DNA of 64,000 nt from Phocaeicola massiliensis B84634 = Timone 84634 = DSM 17679 = JCM 13223 (GCF_000382445.1 NZ_KB905475.1:1-64000), one strand, 5' to 3'; numbered from the stretch's first letter, positions 26,490 through 34,865 are shown. Notes: generated from the sequence alone by a model not told the origin. Translations and numbers: made by a program.

Positions 26490-26592
26490 CTGAGGTTAAT
26501 AAAAATGTTATCTTAGCTTGTCGCCAAACAAGCTTTAAAAAGTTTTCATTTTTCCATGCGGTAGATACGCCAATATCTTCCGCATGTTTTTT
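26490..26592 (+). ncRNA. Predicted DonS-like antisense sRNA over the susC leader
   Basis: On the strand opposite susC there is a -7 box TAATTTTG (26476-26483). An approximate -33 CTTG lies 20 bases upstream (26452-26455). An intrinsic terminator follows: CATGCGG (26555-26561) pairs with CCGCATG (26580-26586), extended by AGATA/TATCT, then TTTTTT (26587-26592). A second hairpin AGCTTGT/ACAAGCT lies at 26515-26534. The RNA would be about 100 bases and antisense to the susC 5' leader. DonS-type cis sRNAs in this position repress susC in mucin-glycan PULs of Bacteroides. The minus strand has no U-run after the hairpin, so the terminator serves only this strand. The TSS is estimated. Confidence 0.6.
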
Positions 26593-26650
26593 GTTTTAAG
26601 GCGCTCTTTTCTGTTTCATAATATTTTCTAAAAGGTTAATAAGGTTTTAT

Positions 26651-27676
26651 TTAATATATCTCTATCCGCTGTTTCTTATCGGAAATTTCATCACTGTCCA
26701 AATAACGCCAATTTATTTTGGACGAGATTTTAAAATATTCCAAGATACGTTCCAAACGCTGTGTAGAGAATGTTCCTGTAAACGAATACTCCTTAATACG
26801 ATTACTCTTCACAACAAAGTCTACATTATAACGTTTGCCTAACATATGGAGAATATCCTCCATAGAGGTATTTTTAAATACTATTTTACCATCTTTCCAA
26901 GCAATCTCCGATTCGCAAGAAGTAGCAAACATTTTCGTCTCACCCGATTCCGGAGTATACACCAGCTTATGATAAGGTTTCAACTTTATCATTTTAGCTT
27001 CTCCTGCTTTATCTTTAAAGAAAAAGCCGACACTGCCTTCCACCAGTGTAGTCGATATCCGACCATCGGCAGCATAAGCTTCCACATTAAAACCGGTTCC
27101 GTATACTTCTATTTGTGACTGATGTGCAGTAGAAACCACAAAACGTCTTTCCTCATCCTTCGTCACATCAAAATAAGCCTCACCAATCAATTCCACCTCA
27201 CGGCTTTCGCCCACAAAGCGGGAAGGATAACGCAATGAAGACTCAGAATTCAAATAAACAACAGTGTTATCGGGCAATACAACCGAGGTAGTCATTCCCG
27301 GATTTGTCTTTATTTCAACCATTTGAGCCACCTCCTGCTGCTCATCCTTATCCTGATACATCCACAAAACAGCAATCAATAGCGGGATGGACAACATCGC
27401 AGCTATTCGTTGTGTCCATTCCCACCAAGAGATTCTTTTTTTGTTCATCCTACCTTTTACCTTCCTTAATGCCTTTTCCGTATCTACACTTTTCATCACA
27501 TGCAATGTATCGGTGGCCAGATAAAGCGCATGAATCTGATTCATTATTTTACGATGAGATTCATCTTGTTCTATCCATTCTTCCACCAACCGACTTTCTG
27601 CCGCTGTTGTCATTCCTTCACAGAAACGAGGCAACAGCTCCTCTATGTTGTTATATGTATTATCTGTATCTGTCAT
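26651..27676 (-). CDS. FecR-type anti-sigma factor
   Basis: This 341-residue inner-membrane regulator has a cytoplasmic sigma-binding N-terminus and a membrane span near residues 87-107 (IAAMLSIPLLIAVLWM). A periplasmic FecR domain (VVLPDNTVVYLNSESSLRYP) and a DUF4974 tail follow. The ATG at 27676 (MTDTDNTYNN) is preferred; a frame extending to 27775 adds 33 atypical residues and crosses the divergent promoter region. It receives the STN signal from SusC and releases the ECF sigma encoded divergently at 27823. Confidence 0.93.
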   Translation of the reverse strand: MTDTDNTYNNIEELLPRFCEGMTTAAESRLVEEWIEQDESHRKIMNQIHALYLATDTLHVMKSVDTEKALRKVKGRMNKKRISWWEWTQRIAAMLSIPLLIAVLWMYQDKDEQQEVAQMVEIKTNPGMTTSVVLPDNTVVYLNSESSLRYPSRFVGESREVELIGEAYFDVTKDEERRFVVSTAHQSQIEVYGTGFNVEAYAADGRISTTLVEGSVGFFFKDKAGEAKMIKLKPYHKLVYTPESGETKMFATSCESEIAWKDGKIVFKNTSMEDILHMLGKRYNVDFVVKSNRIKEYSFTGTFSTQRLERILEYFKISSKINWRYLDSDEISDKKQRIEIY

Positions 27677-27787
27677 TTTTGAGAGCTCATTTATTATTAA
27701 GACAAACCCCGAAGAAAGATTCCTAAACAAAAAATGGTATTTTTTTGAAAAAAGATGTTTTAGTATTAAAAGCATAAATGAAAAACT

Positions 27788-27795
27788 TATCTTTG
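27788..27795 (+). promoter_or_regulatory. -7 box of the ECF sigma gene
   Basis: TATCTTTG matches TAnnTTTG and lies 27 bases before the sigma-factor ATG at 27823. No good TTTG is seen at the -33 position. A purine-rich AGGAAT lies between it and the start codon. Confidence 0.45.
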
Positions 27796-27822
27796 CAGAC
27801 GAGTTAACGAGGAATAATCAAG

Positions 27823-28404
27823 ATGAAAACAGACAGAAATATGGAAGATATGGCTCTATTGAGTTCCCTCCGAAAGGGGGAACAACAAGCATTCGACAGT
27901 CTGTTCAGGAAGTATTATCCGATGTTATGCGCTTATGCCCGCCGCTTTGTTGAGCTGGAAGATGCGGAAGAAATTGTTCAGGAAATCATGCTTTGGATAT
28001 GGGAAAAACATTCGGAGCTAATAATCGAATCTTCCCTTAGCCAATATCTTTTTAAAATGACCTACCACCGGGCATTGAATCTGATAGCCAAGAAAGAAAT
28101 CATCAACCGGGCAGAAGCAGTTTTCTATACCAAGAATCAGGAAATGCCGGAAGATGTGAATTACTATCAAATAAAAGAACTGACCAAAAGAATTGAAAAG
28201 GCAATAGCCGCATTACCCGAATCCTATCAAACGGCATTCATTATGCATCGCTTTAAAGGCATGAGCTATAAAGATATCGCCGTTACTTATAATGTATCCC
28301 CCAAGACAATAGACTACCGCATTCAGCAGGCTCTGAAATTATTGAGAGAAGACCTAAAAGATTATTTGCCACTGACGGTATTGCTGGCATTGCATATCGG
28401 CTGA
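27823..28404 (+). CDS. ECF RNA polymerase sigma factor of the PUL
   Basis: The 193-residue sigma-70 family protein has region 2 (FDSLFRKYYPMLCAYARRFV, EDAEEIVQEI) and region 4 (LPESYQTAFIMHRFKGMSYKDIA, VSPKTIDYRI). It is of the Bacteroidota family-1 type that pairs with FecR. It is divergent from the FecR gene and presumably switches on susC and the downstream operon when glycan is sensed. ATGs at 27841 and 27850 are alternative starts; the first ATG has the best purine-rich upstream stretch. Confidence 0.94.
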   Translation: MKTDRNMEDMALLSSLRKGEQQAFDSLFRKYYPMLCAYARRFVELEDAEEIVQEIMLWIWEKHSELIIESSLSQYLFKMTYHRALNLIAKKEIINRAEAVFYTKNQEMPEDVNYYQIKELTKRIEKAIAALPESYQTAFIMHRFKGMSYKDIAVTYNVSPKTIDYRIQQALKLLREDLKDYLPLTVLLALHIG

Positions 28405-28584
28405 TTCAGACTTATAATCTTTCCTATATTGCCTCGGTTAAAAACAGCCTCAACAAGATTAGTTGAAAGTAGGTTTCACACATATCATGAAGTCAACCTG
28501 TTGCTACACAAAACGTTAGCGTGAAAGGAAATAAGTAAGATACAAAAATACGAGGAACAAGTGAAATAAATAGGTCGAAACGTC

Positions 28585-28671
28585 TTAGAAAAAAGACCAA
28601 GGTCTTTTTCTAAAACACTTAAGTCTTTCTCAGAAACTCTTTGGTCTTTTTTTAAAACCTCAAGGTCTTTT
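28585..28671. repeat. Degenerate AAGTCTTT tandem repeats with a dyad
   Basis: TTAGAAAAAAGACC (28585-28598) faces GGTCTTTTTCTAA (28601-28613) with one bulged A. The motif A(A/T)GGTCTTTTT..AAAAC then recurs at about 21-base spacing (from 28599, 28621, 28641 and 28662). Related, weaker copies occur near 28825-28900. The rest of 28405-29002 holds no gene that I can support. Confidence 0.5.
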
Positions 28672-29002
28672 CATTACGATACGTTGACATCTGTTAAGAT
28701 TCTCAAGTTGGATATAAAACGAAGACAATGTTTCCGCCTTTTCTTTAATTAATGAAAGTAAAATCTCCGTTAACCAAGACCGAGGTTAAGCAATCGCAAT
28801 ATGCTTTTCGAGATGAGCTATCACTCTTTGAAAAAGCTTTAAATCCTTCTCAAAAACAATTAAGTCTTTTCAAAAAATGCCCGAGTGCTCTTGAAAAAAT
28901 TGTTTTGCACTTTTTAATACTCACGAGATAGGGAATAAATACGTATCAAACGGGTAGTAATAACCTGATAATGTGAAATATATATTTTCATGAGAAAAGA
29001 AG

Positions 29003-29215
29003 AAATCGGTAGATCTCTTAGTAAGAGATACACTTTTCGCTGCAAATTTACACAAAGTTTTGATAATTAAAACTTTTTGAGAAGAAAATTCATAAGACAA
29101 ATGCAAAAATATCTTTAGTCATGAATTATAGGGCTTTTTTAATGAGACTTAATCTATTGGTTTTCATCTTATTAACATAGCACTGTGTATCTCTTACTAA
29201 GAGATCTACCGATTT
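29003..29215. promoter_or_regulatory. Invertible promoter segment (phase switch) bounded by 31-bp inverted repeats
   Basis: A perfect 31-bp inverted repeat lies at 29003-29033 and 29185-29215 and encloses 151 bases. Each arm holds a 17-base dyad, ATCTCTTAGTAAGAGAT or its complement, as expected of a site-specific recombinase crossover site. Inside, the only good promoter box is TAAATTTG on the minus strand (29043-29050), pointing away from the genes at 29283 and 29824. Inversion would put it at about 29168-29175 facing them. Phase-variable promoters of this kind are known upstream of BT1927-type S-layer genes. The copy here therefore appears to be in the OFF orientation. No recombinase gene lies in the window. 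Confidence 0.88.
29043..29072 (-). promoter_or_regulatory. Promoter inside the invertible segment
   Basis: Read on the minus strand, TTTT (29069-29072) is followed after 18 bases by TAAATTTG (29043-29050), a full match to the -7 consensus. It fires leftward in this orientation, into 28.4-29.0 kb, which has no gene on that strand. Confidence 0.6.
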
Positions 29216-29282
29216 TAACTCTTTAGAAAAGGGTGAAAATATGCGTATTTCTCTTGTAATGAGGTGATAAAAATAGAATACA

Positions 29283-29771
29283 ATGGACTATCTGTTTCTA
29301 CACCGCGACAAGCGCACCTTTACTTCCGAAAGGCAGAAAAATCTGCTTTTCAAAACAGCTCATCTTTATTGGGAGCAAAAATTCGCAAATCAGGGAGTAG
29401 AAAAAGTAAGAAGAGTCGATTGTGAGATATATAAATATGTATTGTACTATTTGGAAGTGCGCCAGGTATTCCTCGACCCAAAGCTCTCTTTAAAAAAATT
29501 GAGCGAGATGATTGAAACGAACCAAACTTATCTATCCAACGTGATAAACCGCTATTTCGGTTGCCACTTGAAAGATTTGGTGAACACATATCGGGTGGAA
29601 TATGCCAAGGAACTGCTTCGCTCGGGCAAGTGTCCGCTGGAGGAATTGCCTCAACGTTGCGGATTCCTGTCGCGAAGTGCCTTTTATGCCTCATTCAGTA
29701 AGTTGGCAGGCGTATCTCCCAAACGTTATCTTTTGCATGAGAAGAGAGAGTACATCTCTCATAACCAATAG
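29283..29771 (+). CDS. AraC-type HTH transcription regulator
   Basis: The 162-residue protein is made up mainly of an AraC/XylS DNA-binding domain. The first HTH is LSLKKLSEMIETNQTYLSNVIN; the second is CPLEELPQRCGFLSRSAFYASFSKLAGVSPKRY. There is no ligand-binding domain and only a short N-terminal helix region. It begins 67 bases after the invertible segment and ends 52 bases before the S-layer-type gene. It should therefore be expressed only when the switch is ON, probably together with that gene. Whether it acts on the same promoter or on other surface loci cannot be told. Confidence 0.85.
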   Translation: MDYLFLHRDKRTFTSERQKNLLFKTAHLYWEQKFANQGVEKVRRVDCEIYKYVLYYLEVRQVFLDPKLSLKKLSEMIETNQTYLSNVINRYFGCHLKDLVNTYRVEYAKELLRSGKCPLEELPQRCGFLSRSAFYASFSKLAGVSPKRYLLHEKREYISHNQ

Positions 29772-29823
29772 ATTATGTATAACCAATTTTAGTTTTTAAA
29801 TTTATAAATTTAAAGTTTTTATT

Positions 29824-32439
29824 ATGAACAAAAAGTTTTTAAGTGCAATCCTGTTCGGAGCCTTAATGGTTTCGTCAACAGGAACATTTGTGTCTTGTAA
29901 AGACTACGATGATGACATCGATAACTTGCAGGGACAAATTGACAAGCTGGCAACCAAAGAAGATATGGAAGCCAAATTAGCTCAGATGCAAGCTGCCATT
30001 GACGCTGCTAAAGCAACAGCCGAAGAAGCTTTAAAAAAAGCAGAAGCAGGTGGAAACGCTGATGAAATCGCTGACCTGACAAAACGTATCGAAGCATTGG
30101 AAAAAGCTACTATCGATGTTGAAGCATTGAAAAAAGAACTGAAAGATGCTGTAAACGAAGACATCGATAAATTCCGTGGCGAGATGGAAGAGTTAATCGG
30201 CGAAGTAGAAGGTCTTGTTGGCAAAATTGCAGATTTGGTAACCAGCGTAGAATTAGTTAAATCTTATGCTATTGATCAGGAAAGTGGTTTTGCTCCTATC
30301 ATGCTGAGTACAGCTATCGAACAAGAAAATGTATTCAGCGAAGGCATTAGCAACAAGATTACCTTTACAAAAGATGCTGAAGTTCAAACTCCGGGACAAT
30401 TCTTGGTTCGTGTTTCTCCTACCAACGCTGTTCTGACACCGGACATGATTTCTTTGGTAAACAGCCAGGGTGAAAATTTGGACGGAATCTTGGAAGTAGT
30501 AAAAGTTGAAAAGTCTGAGGTACTGTTGAGCCGCGCTGCCAACGAAAGCGGTTTGTGGAACGTAACTGTTCAACTAAAGAACTACGGTGACGGAAAAGCT
30601 TTCGATGCAGCTACCAGCAATGAGGGTAAAAAAATCTTGTTCGCCGCACAAGTAAACAATACTTTAAGCACTTCAGAAACAAGATATGTAACTTCTTCTT
30701 ATGATCTGACTTTAGGTTGGAAAGAATTTGAAGGAGCTAATAAATTGAACTATTTTGTTGATACTAAGAATGTAGCTGAAATCAACAACCGTTTTAGTAA
30801 TACTAGTTTGAGTTTGAAAGAACAAACAGCTACTATTGATTACAAGGAATTAGAATGGAAAGACAAAGCAGCTGTCAAACCAACAGCTGATAACACAATA
30901 AATGATGATAATCGTTCTGCTGAAGAAGTATATCCTGCAGTACAAGGACAAGCTTTAAAAATTGCTCTGTCTTCTTCTAACGATGAAGTAGTTGCTCCTA
31001 CAAATATCAGAGCTATCTATGTTGTATTGGATAAACAAAATGCTGTTGAATCAGCTCCGTCAGAATTGAACGCATGGAACAGCTATACTTATACAGGTTT
31101 GAATACCGTAGTTGAAGGAACTTCTACAGAAATTACTATTGACAGCAAATCAGCTATCAACGATATCATCGGTTTCCGTGTATTCGCTGTTAACTACGAT
31201 GGTACTTTGGTTGACCCGGACGGTAAAGCATTCTATGTGAACTTGGGTGACAAATCGGCTGATTGGAACGCTGTAGACACTAAGATTACCGCATTAAGTC
31301 CTGATGCAGTTACCACCACTAAATCTGAAGAAATTACAGTTTCTTTAACTAAGCTGACTGCACCTACAACTGCTGAGTGGACAACTGATAAGATTGATGA
31401 GACTACTCCTGTATTCCATGCTTATTTTGTTGACAAGGACAATCAGGTGATATACAATACATTATCAGCCAACAATCTATCTGATGTAGACTTCAGCAAA
31501 GTAGCTAAAGTTTATACTATGCCTGCTCTTCCTGACTGGACTAGTTATGAAGATAATAAGGCCTATAACGGAACATTGACCATCAAGAATGAAAGCGGTC
31601 ATGTATTGGCTACAATGAACCTGTCTATGACTAAAGTTTTGCCAACCGGTATTCCTGAAGGCTTCTCTATCAAGACTGCTCAGGTAGCTGAAGGCATCTA
31701 CAACTGCTACATGATACCTGATACTTGGGCTGCAAGCCAAGCTACAGAAGGTACTATGGAAATGTCAGAAATATTCAACTTCGGTAAGGGAACTCCTGCT
31801 CAGTACAATATTTCATTCGCAACTTCCACTGTTGATAAAAACAACAAACCTGCTGCAATCACAGTCAAAGGTGACGAAAAATTGGTTGTAAATAAAGACT
31901 ATATCAATAACAACGATAAACATGTCACTACGGTAGTTTATAATTACGGTAAGATTTCTTCTGTAAAAGAAGGTGCAGAATACGTAGATGTAACCAGAGC
32001 TGCTGCCGAATTCCAAACTATCTACAACTGTATCTATAACAATACTTACAGCTGGCATTGGGCAACTGCAGAAGAACTAAAAGTGGATAAATTACCGTAT
32101 TATACAGAATTGACTTATGGTACAGATGCAGATCTGAAAGCAGATACTTACATCTATGGTGTAAGTACATGGGATGGTCGTTACAGTGCATTCTTGAATG
32201 ATACTTATAAATCTAGTTTAGTGATTGAAGATGCTACCCTGACATCTGACGCTAACGGTGAAGAAGAATATTTCGATGTAGAAATAGCAGATGGTCACAT
32301 CGTTAAATTTAACGCTGTTGCAGAATCTTCTACTACTAATCCGACAGCTCCTGTTCAGTCTACATTGACTATCACAGCGAAAGATATGTACGGACATGAC
32401 GTAGTTATCAAATTGCCGATGACTGTAAACAAACGTTAA
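29824..32439 (+). CDS. BT1927-type surface-layer lipoprotein
   Basis: The 871-residue protein begins MNKKFLSAILFGALMVSSTG and has a lipobox ending at C25 (TFVSC), then the acidic KDYDDDIDNLQ. A coiled coil runs from about residue 33 to 135 (heptads in IDKLATKEDMEAKLAQMQAA). The rest is beta-rich repeat-like sequence. This N-terminus is typical of the phase-variable S-layer family of B. thetaiotaomicron, which coats the cell and protects against complement. An AT-rich leader of 52 bases precedes it. Base composition is more AT-rich than neighbouring enzyme genes. It is presumably controlled by the invertible promoter. Confidence 0.85.
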   Translation: MNKKFLSAILFGALMVSSTGTFVSCKDYDDDIDNLQGQIDKLATKEDMEAKLAQMQAAIDAAKATAEEALKKAEAGGNADEIADLTKRIEALEKATIDVEALKKELKDAVNEDIDKFRGEMEELIGEVEGLVGKIADLVTSVELVKSYAIDQESGFAPIMLSTAIEQENVFSEGISNKITFTKDAEVQTPGQFLVRVSPTNAVLTPDMISLVNSQGENLDGILEVVKVEKSEVLLSRAANESGLWNVTVQLKNYGDGKAFDAATSNEGKKILFAAQVNNTLSTSETRYVTSSYDLTLGWKEFEGANKLNYFVDTKNVAEINNRFSNTSLSLKEQTATIDYKELEWKDKAAVKPTADNTINDDNRSAEEVYPAVQGQALKIALSSSNDEVVAPTNIRAIYVVLDKQNAVESAPSELNAWNSYTYTGLNTVVEGTSTEITIDSKSAINDIIGFRVFAVNYDGTLVDPDGKAFYVNLGDKSADWNAVDTKITALSPDAVTTTKSEEITVSLTKLTAPTTAEWTTDKIDETTPVFHAYFVDKDNQVIYNTLSANNLSDVDFSKVAKVYTMPALPDWTSYEDNKAYNGTLTIKNESGHVLATMNLSMTKVLPTGIPEGFSIKTAQVAEGIYNCYMIPDTWAASQATEGTMEMSEIFNFGKGTPAQYNISFATSTVDKNNKPAAITVKGDEKLVVNKDYINNNDKHVTTVVYNYGKISSVKEGAEYVDVTRAAAEFQTIYNCIYNNTYSWHWATAEELKVDKLPYYTELTYGTDADLKADTYIYGVSTWDGRYSAFLNDTYKSSLVIEDATLTSDANGEEEYFDVEIADGHIVKFNAVAESSTTNPTAPVQSTLTITAKDMYGHDVVIKLPMTVNKR

Positions 32440-32460
32440 TCACACAAAAAAAATAAGAGC

Positions 32461-32478
32461 GCTCTCTGCAAAGAGAGC
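32461..32478. terminator. Hairpin after the S-layer gene
   Basis: GCTCTCT (32461-32467) pairs with AGAGAGC (32472-32478) over a 4-base loop, 21 bases after the stop codon. No U-run follows, so it is more likely an RNA 3'-end stabiliser placed before the stronger terminator at 32509. Confidence 0.5.
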
Positions 32479-32508
32479 CCCTTATATAATAGAAAAACTT
32501 TAAAAACT

Positions 32509-32543
32509 AAAATCCCCGGCTTGTGATAAGTCGGGGATTTTTT
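32509..32543 (+). terminator. Rho-independent terminator of the S-layer transcript
   Basis: AAAATCCCCG (32509-32518) pairs with CGGGGATTTT (32532-32541), with the U-run continuing to 32543. The symmetric A/T flanks make it bidirectional, so it can also end the convergent transcript of the nuclease remnant that stops at 32542. Confidence 0.9.
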
Positions 32544-33027
32544 ACTCTTCCACTATCCACTTCTCTATATTCCTCGTCTCCGCACTGAAGTTAACTCCTA
32601 CTTTAAACAGTTTACGGCCGTCAAGTTCAAAAGGTTGTGCATAACGCTTTTCATTAATCTGTCGCAATGCTTCTTCTGCCGTTCCATCCAGTTTAAACTC
32701 CATTACATAAATAAAACGGTCTGTCTGTAACACTAAATCCACACGCCCCCTCACGGTGTGATATTCCACTTTTACATAAAAGCCTACCAGCTTGAAGACA
32801 ATAAAAAGAACATTCTGATAATGAAGTTCCAATTCACGCACCATCTCGTATGGAGTATCTGCAAAGAAACTCTGCAAACGACGGAAAAAAGAATCATAAT
32901 CACCAACTTCTACCTCACGGTTTGGAAAACCTAAACGGTAAATGCCAAAACGCTCGTCATACCCTTTAATAGTCAAATATCCGCTTTGATAAATCACCGG
33001 AATAGGATTGGTCGATTCTGAATCAAG
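32542..33027 (-). pseudogene. 3' remnant of a DUF1703 (PD-(D/E)XK)-AAA ATPase gene
   Basis: The frame encodes the C-terminal PD-(D/E)XK-like domain of the large Bacteroidota AAA-ATPase/DUF1703 family. Seen are YQSGYLTIKGYD, GRVDLVLQTDRFIYVMEFKLDG (the D..EFK nuclease core) and the end RNIEKWIVEE. Family-like codons (ESTNPIPV) continue upstream to about 33027, where an in-frame TGA stops them. Full proteins have about 500-580 residues, so the ATPase part is lost. A GTG at 32997 could give 151 residues, but with no clear start signal. No gene is seen in 33028-33128. Confidence 0.75.
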
Positions 33028-33128
33028 TCAATATGTAGAATAGGATATAACTTGTTGCCCATAACTCATTGTTTTAACAGATAACACACAAAGATAAACA
33101 ATTCCTTCTCACATTCAAGCCTTTATAG

Positions 33129-34145
33129 TCATAAAAGCTCTCTTCTCACCGGATAATTCCCTCTGAACTGTTCAAACTCTTCCGGCCGTTGCTTCAGCCA
33201 ATCACTATCCCGCTGCGGATTATAAACCTGTAAGAAAGCTTCCTCTTTATCAGCCGACAAAGTCATAGGCGGCATGTCTGGAGGAACAATCTTGAATGAA
33301 GCATCTATATGGAAAAAGCGACAAACAGCTTCCAAAGCCATGCGGGTGGCATTCGCCTTCCCGTCGGCAGAATAACCGGCTATGTGAGGCGTCCCCAAAA
33401 AGACGGCTTGCAACAACTCACGGTCTATATCGGGCTCATGCTCCCAAGTATCGATTATCGCATCGCTTATCTGCCCTGTTTTCAAGGCACTCAACAGTGC
33501 CGGAGTGTCAATGACCTCTCCGCGACAAGTATTTATTATCACAGGGCGGCGTTGCAAAGAGGCAAAAAACGAAGCATCCGCCAAATGGAAAGTCTTATAC
33601 ATCCCCGTGCGATATAAAGGAGTATGGAAAGTGATAATATCACATTTGCGCATCAAAGTCTGCAAATCGGTGAAACCCTGCTCACCGTTGTCCTCACGGG
33701 GAGGGTCGTTCAGCAACACATTCATTCCCAAAGCCTCAGCCATTCGCCGGATGCGGCTACCTACATGGCCTACTCCCACAATGCCCATACACGTATCTTC
33801 TGGTTTCATTCCGCGCAGGCGCTTGAGCAGCAGAAGTGCAGCGTGCACATATTGCTCCACTCCGCCGGCATTGCATCCGGGACAATTGCTCCATGCGATA
33901 CCCGCCTCACGGCAATAATCCACATCGATATGGTCAAAACCAATCGTTGCCGTCGCAATAAATTTCACAGAACTGCCCTCCAGCAATTCGCGGTTACAAC
34001 AGGTACGTGTACGGATAATTAAAGCATCGGCATCTTTCACGTCCCGAGGGGTAAAAGCAGCACCCGGCAAATATACCACCTCATCGGCTATCTGCCCTAC
34101 AGCTTCTTTAATATAGGGGATTTTATTGTCTACAATTACTTTCAT
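33129..34145 (-). CDS. pdxB: 4-phosphoerythronate dehydrogenase
   Basis: PdxB oxidises 4-phosphoerythronate in the DXP-dependent vitamin B6 pathway. The protein has 338 residues of the D-2-hydroxyacid dehydrogenase fold. It has NAD-binding GIVGVGHVGSRI and the catalytic Arg in NTCRGEVID, Glu in DTWEHEP and His in TPHIAGYSADGK. The GYSxDGK ending separates PdxB from SerA and other paralogues. It is divergent from the envelope cluster. On this strand a -7 box TACCTTTG lies at 34170-34177. Confidence 0.93.
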   Translation of the reverse strand: MKVIVDNKIPYIKEAVGQIADEVVYLPGAAFTPRDVKDADALIIRTRTCCNRELLEGSSVKFIATATIGFDHIDVDYCREAGIAWSNCPGCNAGGVEQYVHAALLLLKRLRGMKPEDTCMGIVGVGHVGSRIRRMAEALGMNVLLNDPPREDNGEQGFTDLQTLMRKCDIITFHTPLYRTGMYKTFHLADASFFASLQRRPVIINTCRGEVIDTPALLSALKTGQISDAIIDTWEHEPDIDRELLQAVFLGTPHIAGYSADGKANATRMALEAVCRFFHIDASFKIVPPDMPPMTLSADKEEAFLQVYNPQRDSDWLKQRPEEFEQFRGNYPVRRELL

Positions 34146-34169
34146 CTTCTAAAAAAACTAGGATTAGGG

Positions 34170-34229
34170 CAAAGGTAGGCACTTTTACCGAATAATAATT
34201 GGTTGATTAGAAAAGTTTGCATAGATTTG
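34170..34229. promoter_or_regulatory. Divergent -7 boxes between pdxB and the envelope cluster
   Basis: On the minus strand TACCTTTG (34170-34177) faces pdxB. On the plus strand TAGATTTG (34222-34229) lies 31 bases before the DUF4254 start. Both fit TAnnTTTG. Clear -33 TTTG elements are not seen at the best spacing. Confidence 0.5.
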
Positions 34230-34259
34230 TCTTTCCAATAATTTTAAAACGAACAAGGT

Positions 34260-34865
34260 ATGAGTTTTACAGAACTATGCAAGCCCATTTTTGTGCAGTC
34301 TATCAATGACTATCACAAGACAGATAATGTTGATACTCCCATCAACAATCCATACGAAGTGAAAAGCATCGAGTATTATCTTTATCTGAAAAACTGGATT
34401 GACACAGTACAATGGCACTTTGAAGACATTATTCGCGACCCGCAGATTGACCCGGTGGAAGCATTGGCACTGAAACGCCGTATCGACAAGTCCAATCAAG
34501 ACCGTACTGATTTGGTGGAACTGATTGACAGCTATTTCCTTGACAAATATAAAGATGTAAAAATACAGCCCGATGCAACGATTAACACCGAAAGTCCTGC
34601 ATGGGCCATCGACCGGCTTTCTATCCTTGCACTGAAAATCTATCACATGCGTCAGGAAGTGGAACGCACCGACGTGTCTCCCGAGCATCACGCACAATGT
34701 GAAAAGAAACTGAACATCCTGCTTGAACAGCAAAAAGATCTCTCATCTGCCATTGACCAATTGATAGCCGATATCGAAGCGGGACGCAAATATATGAAAG
34801 TATATAAGCAGATGAAGATGTATAACGATCCGGCATTGAATCCCGTTTTGTACGGAAAGAAATAA
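34260..34865 (+). CDS. DUF4254 family protein
   Basis: This 201-residue cytoplasmic, mostly helical protein has no signal peptide or membrane segment. The sequence matches DUF4254, a Bacteroidota family of unknown function commonly found beside heptosyltransferase-type LPS genes. It has charged helices such as DPVEALALKRRIDKSNQDRTDLVELID. It starts the + strand envelope cluster and lies 11 bases before the GT9 gene. A role linked to LPS core assembly is inferred only from context. Confidence 0.8.
   Translation: MSFTELCKPIFVQSINDYHKTDNVDTPINNPYEVKSIEYYLYLKNWIDTVQWHFEDIIRDPQIDPVEALALKRRIDKSNQDRTDLVELIDSYFLDKYKDVKIQPDATINTESPAWAIDRLSILALKIYHMRQEVERTDVSPEHHAQCEKKLNILLEQQKDLSSAIDQLIADIEAGRKYMKVYKQMKMYNDPALNPVLYGKK

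Noticed and set aside
27645..27953. A 102-codon plus-strand frame across the FecR/sigma divergent region
   Set aside because: It overlaps the true starts of both regulators, spans the promoter boxes, and does not match any family.
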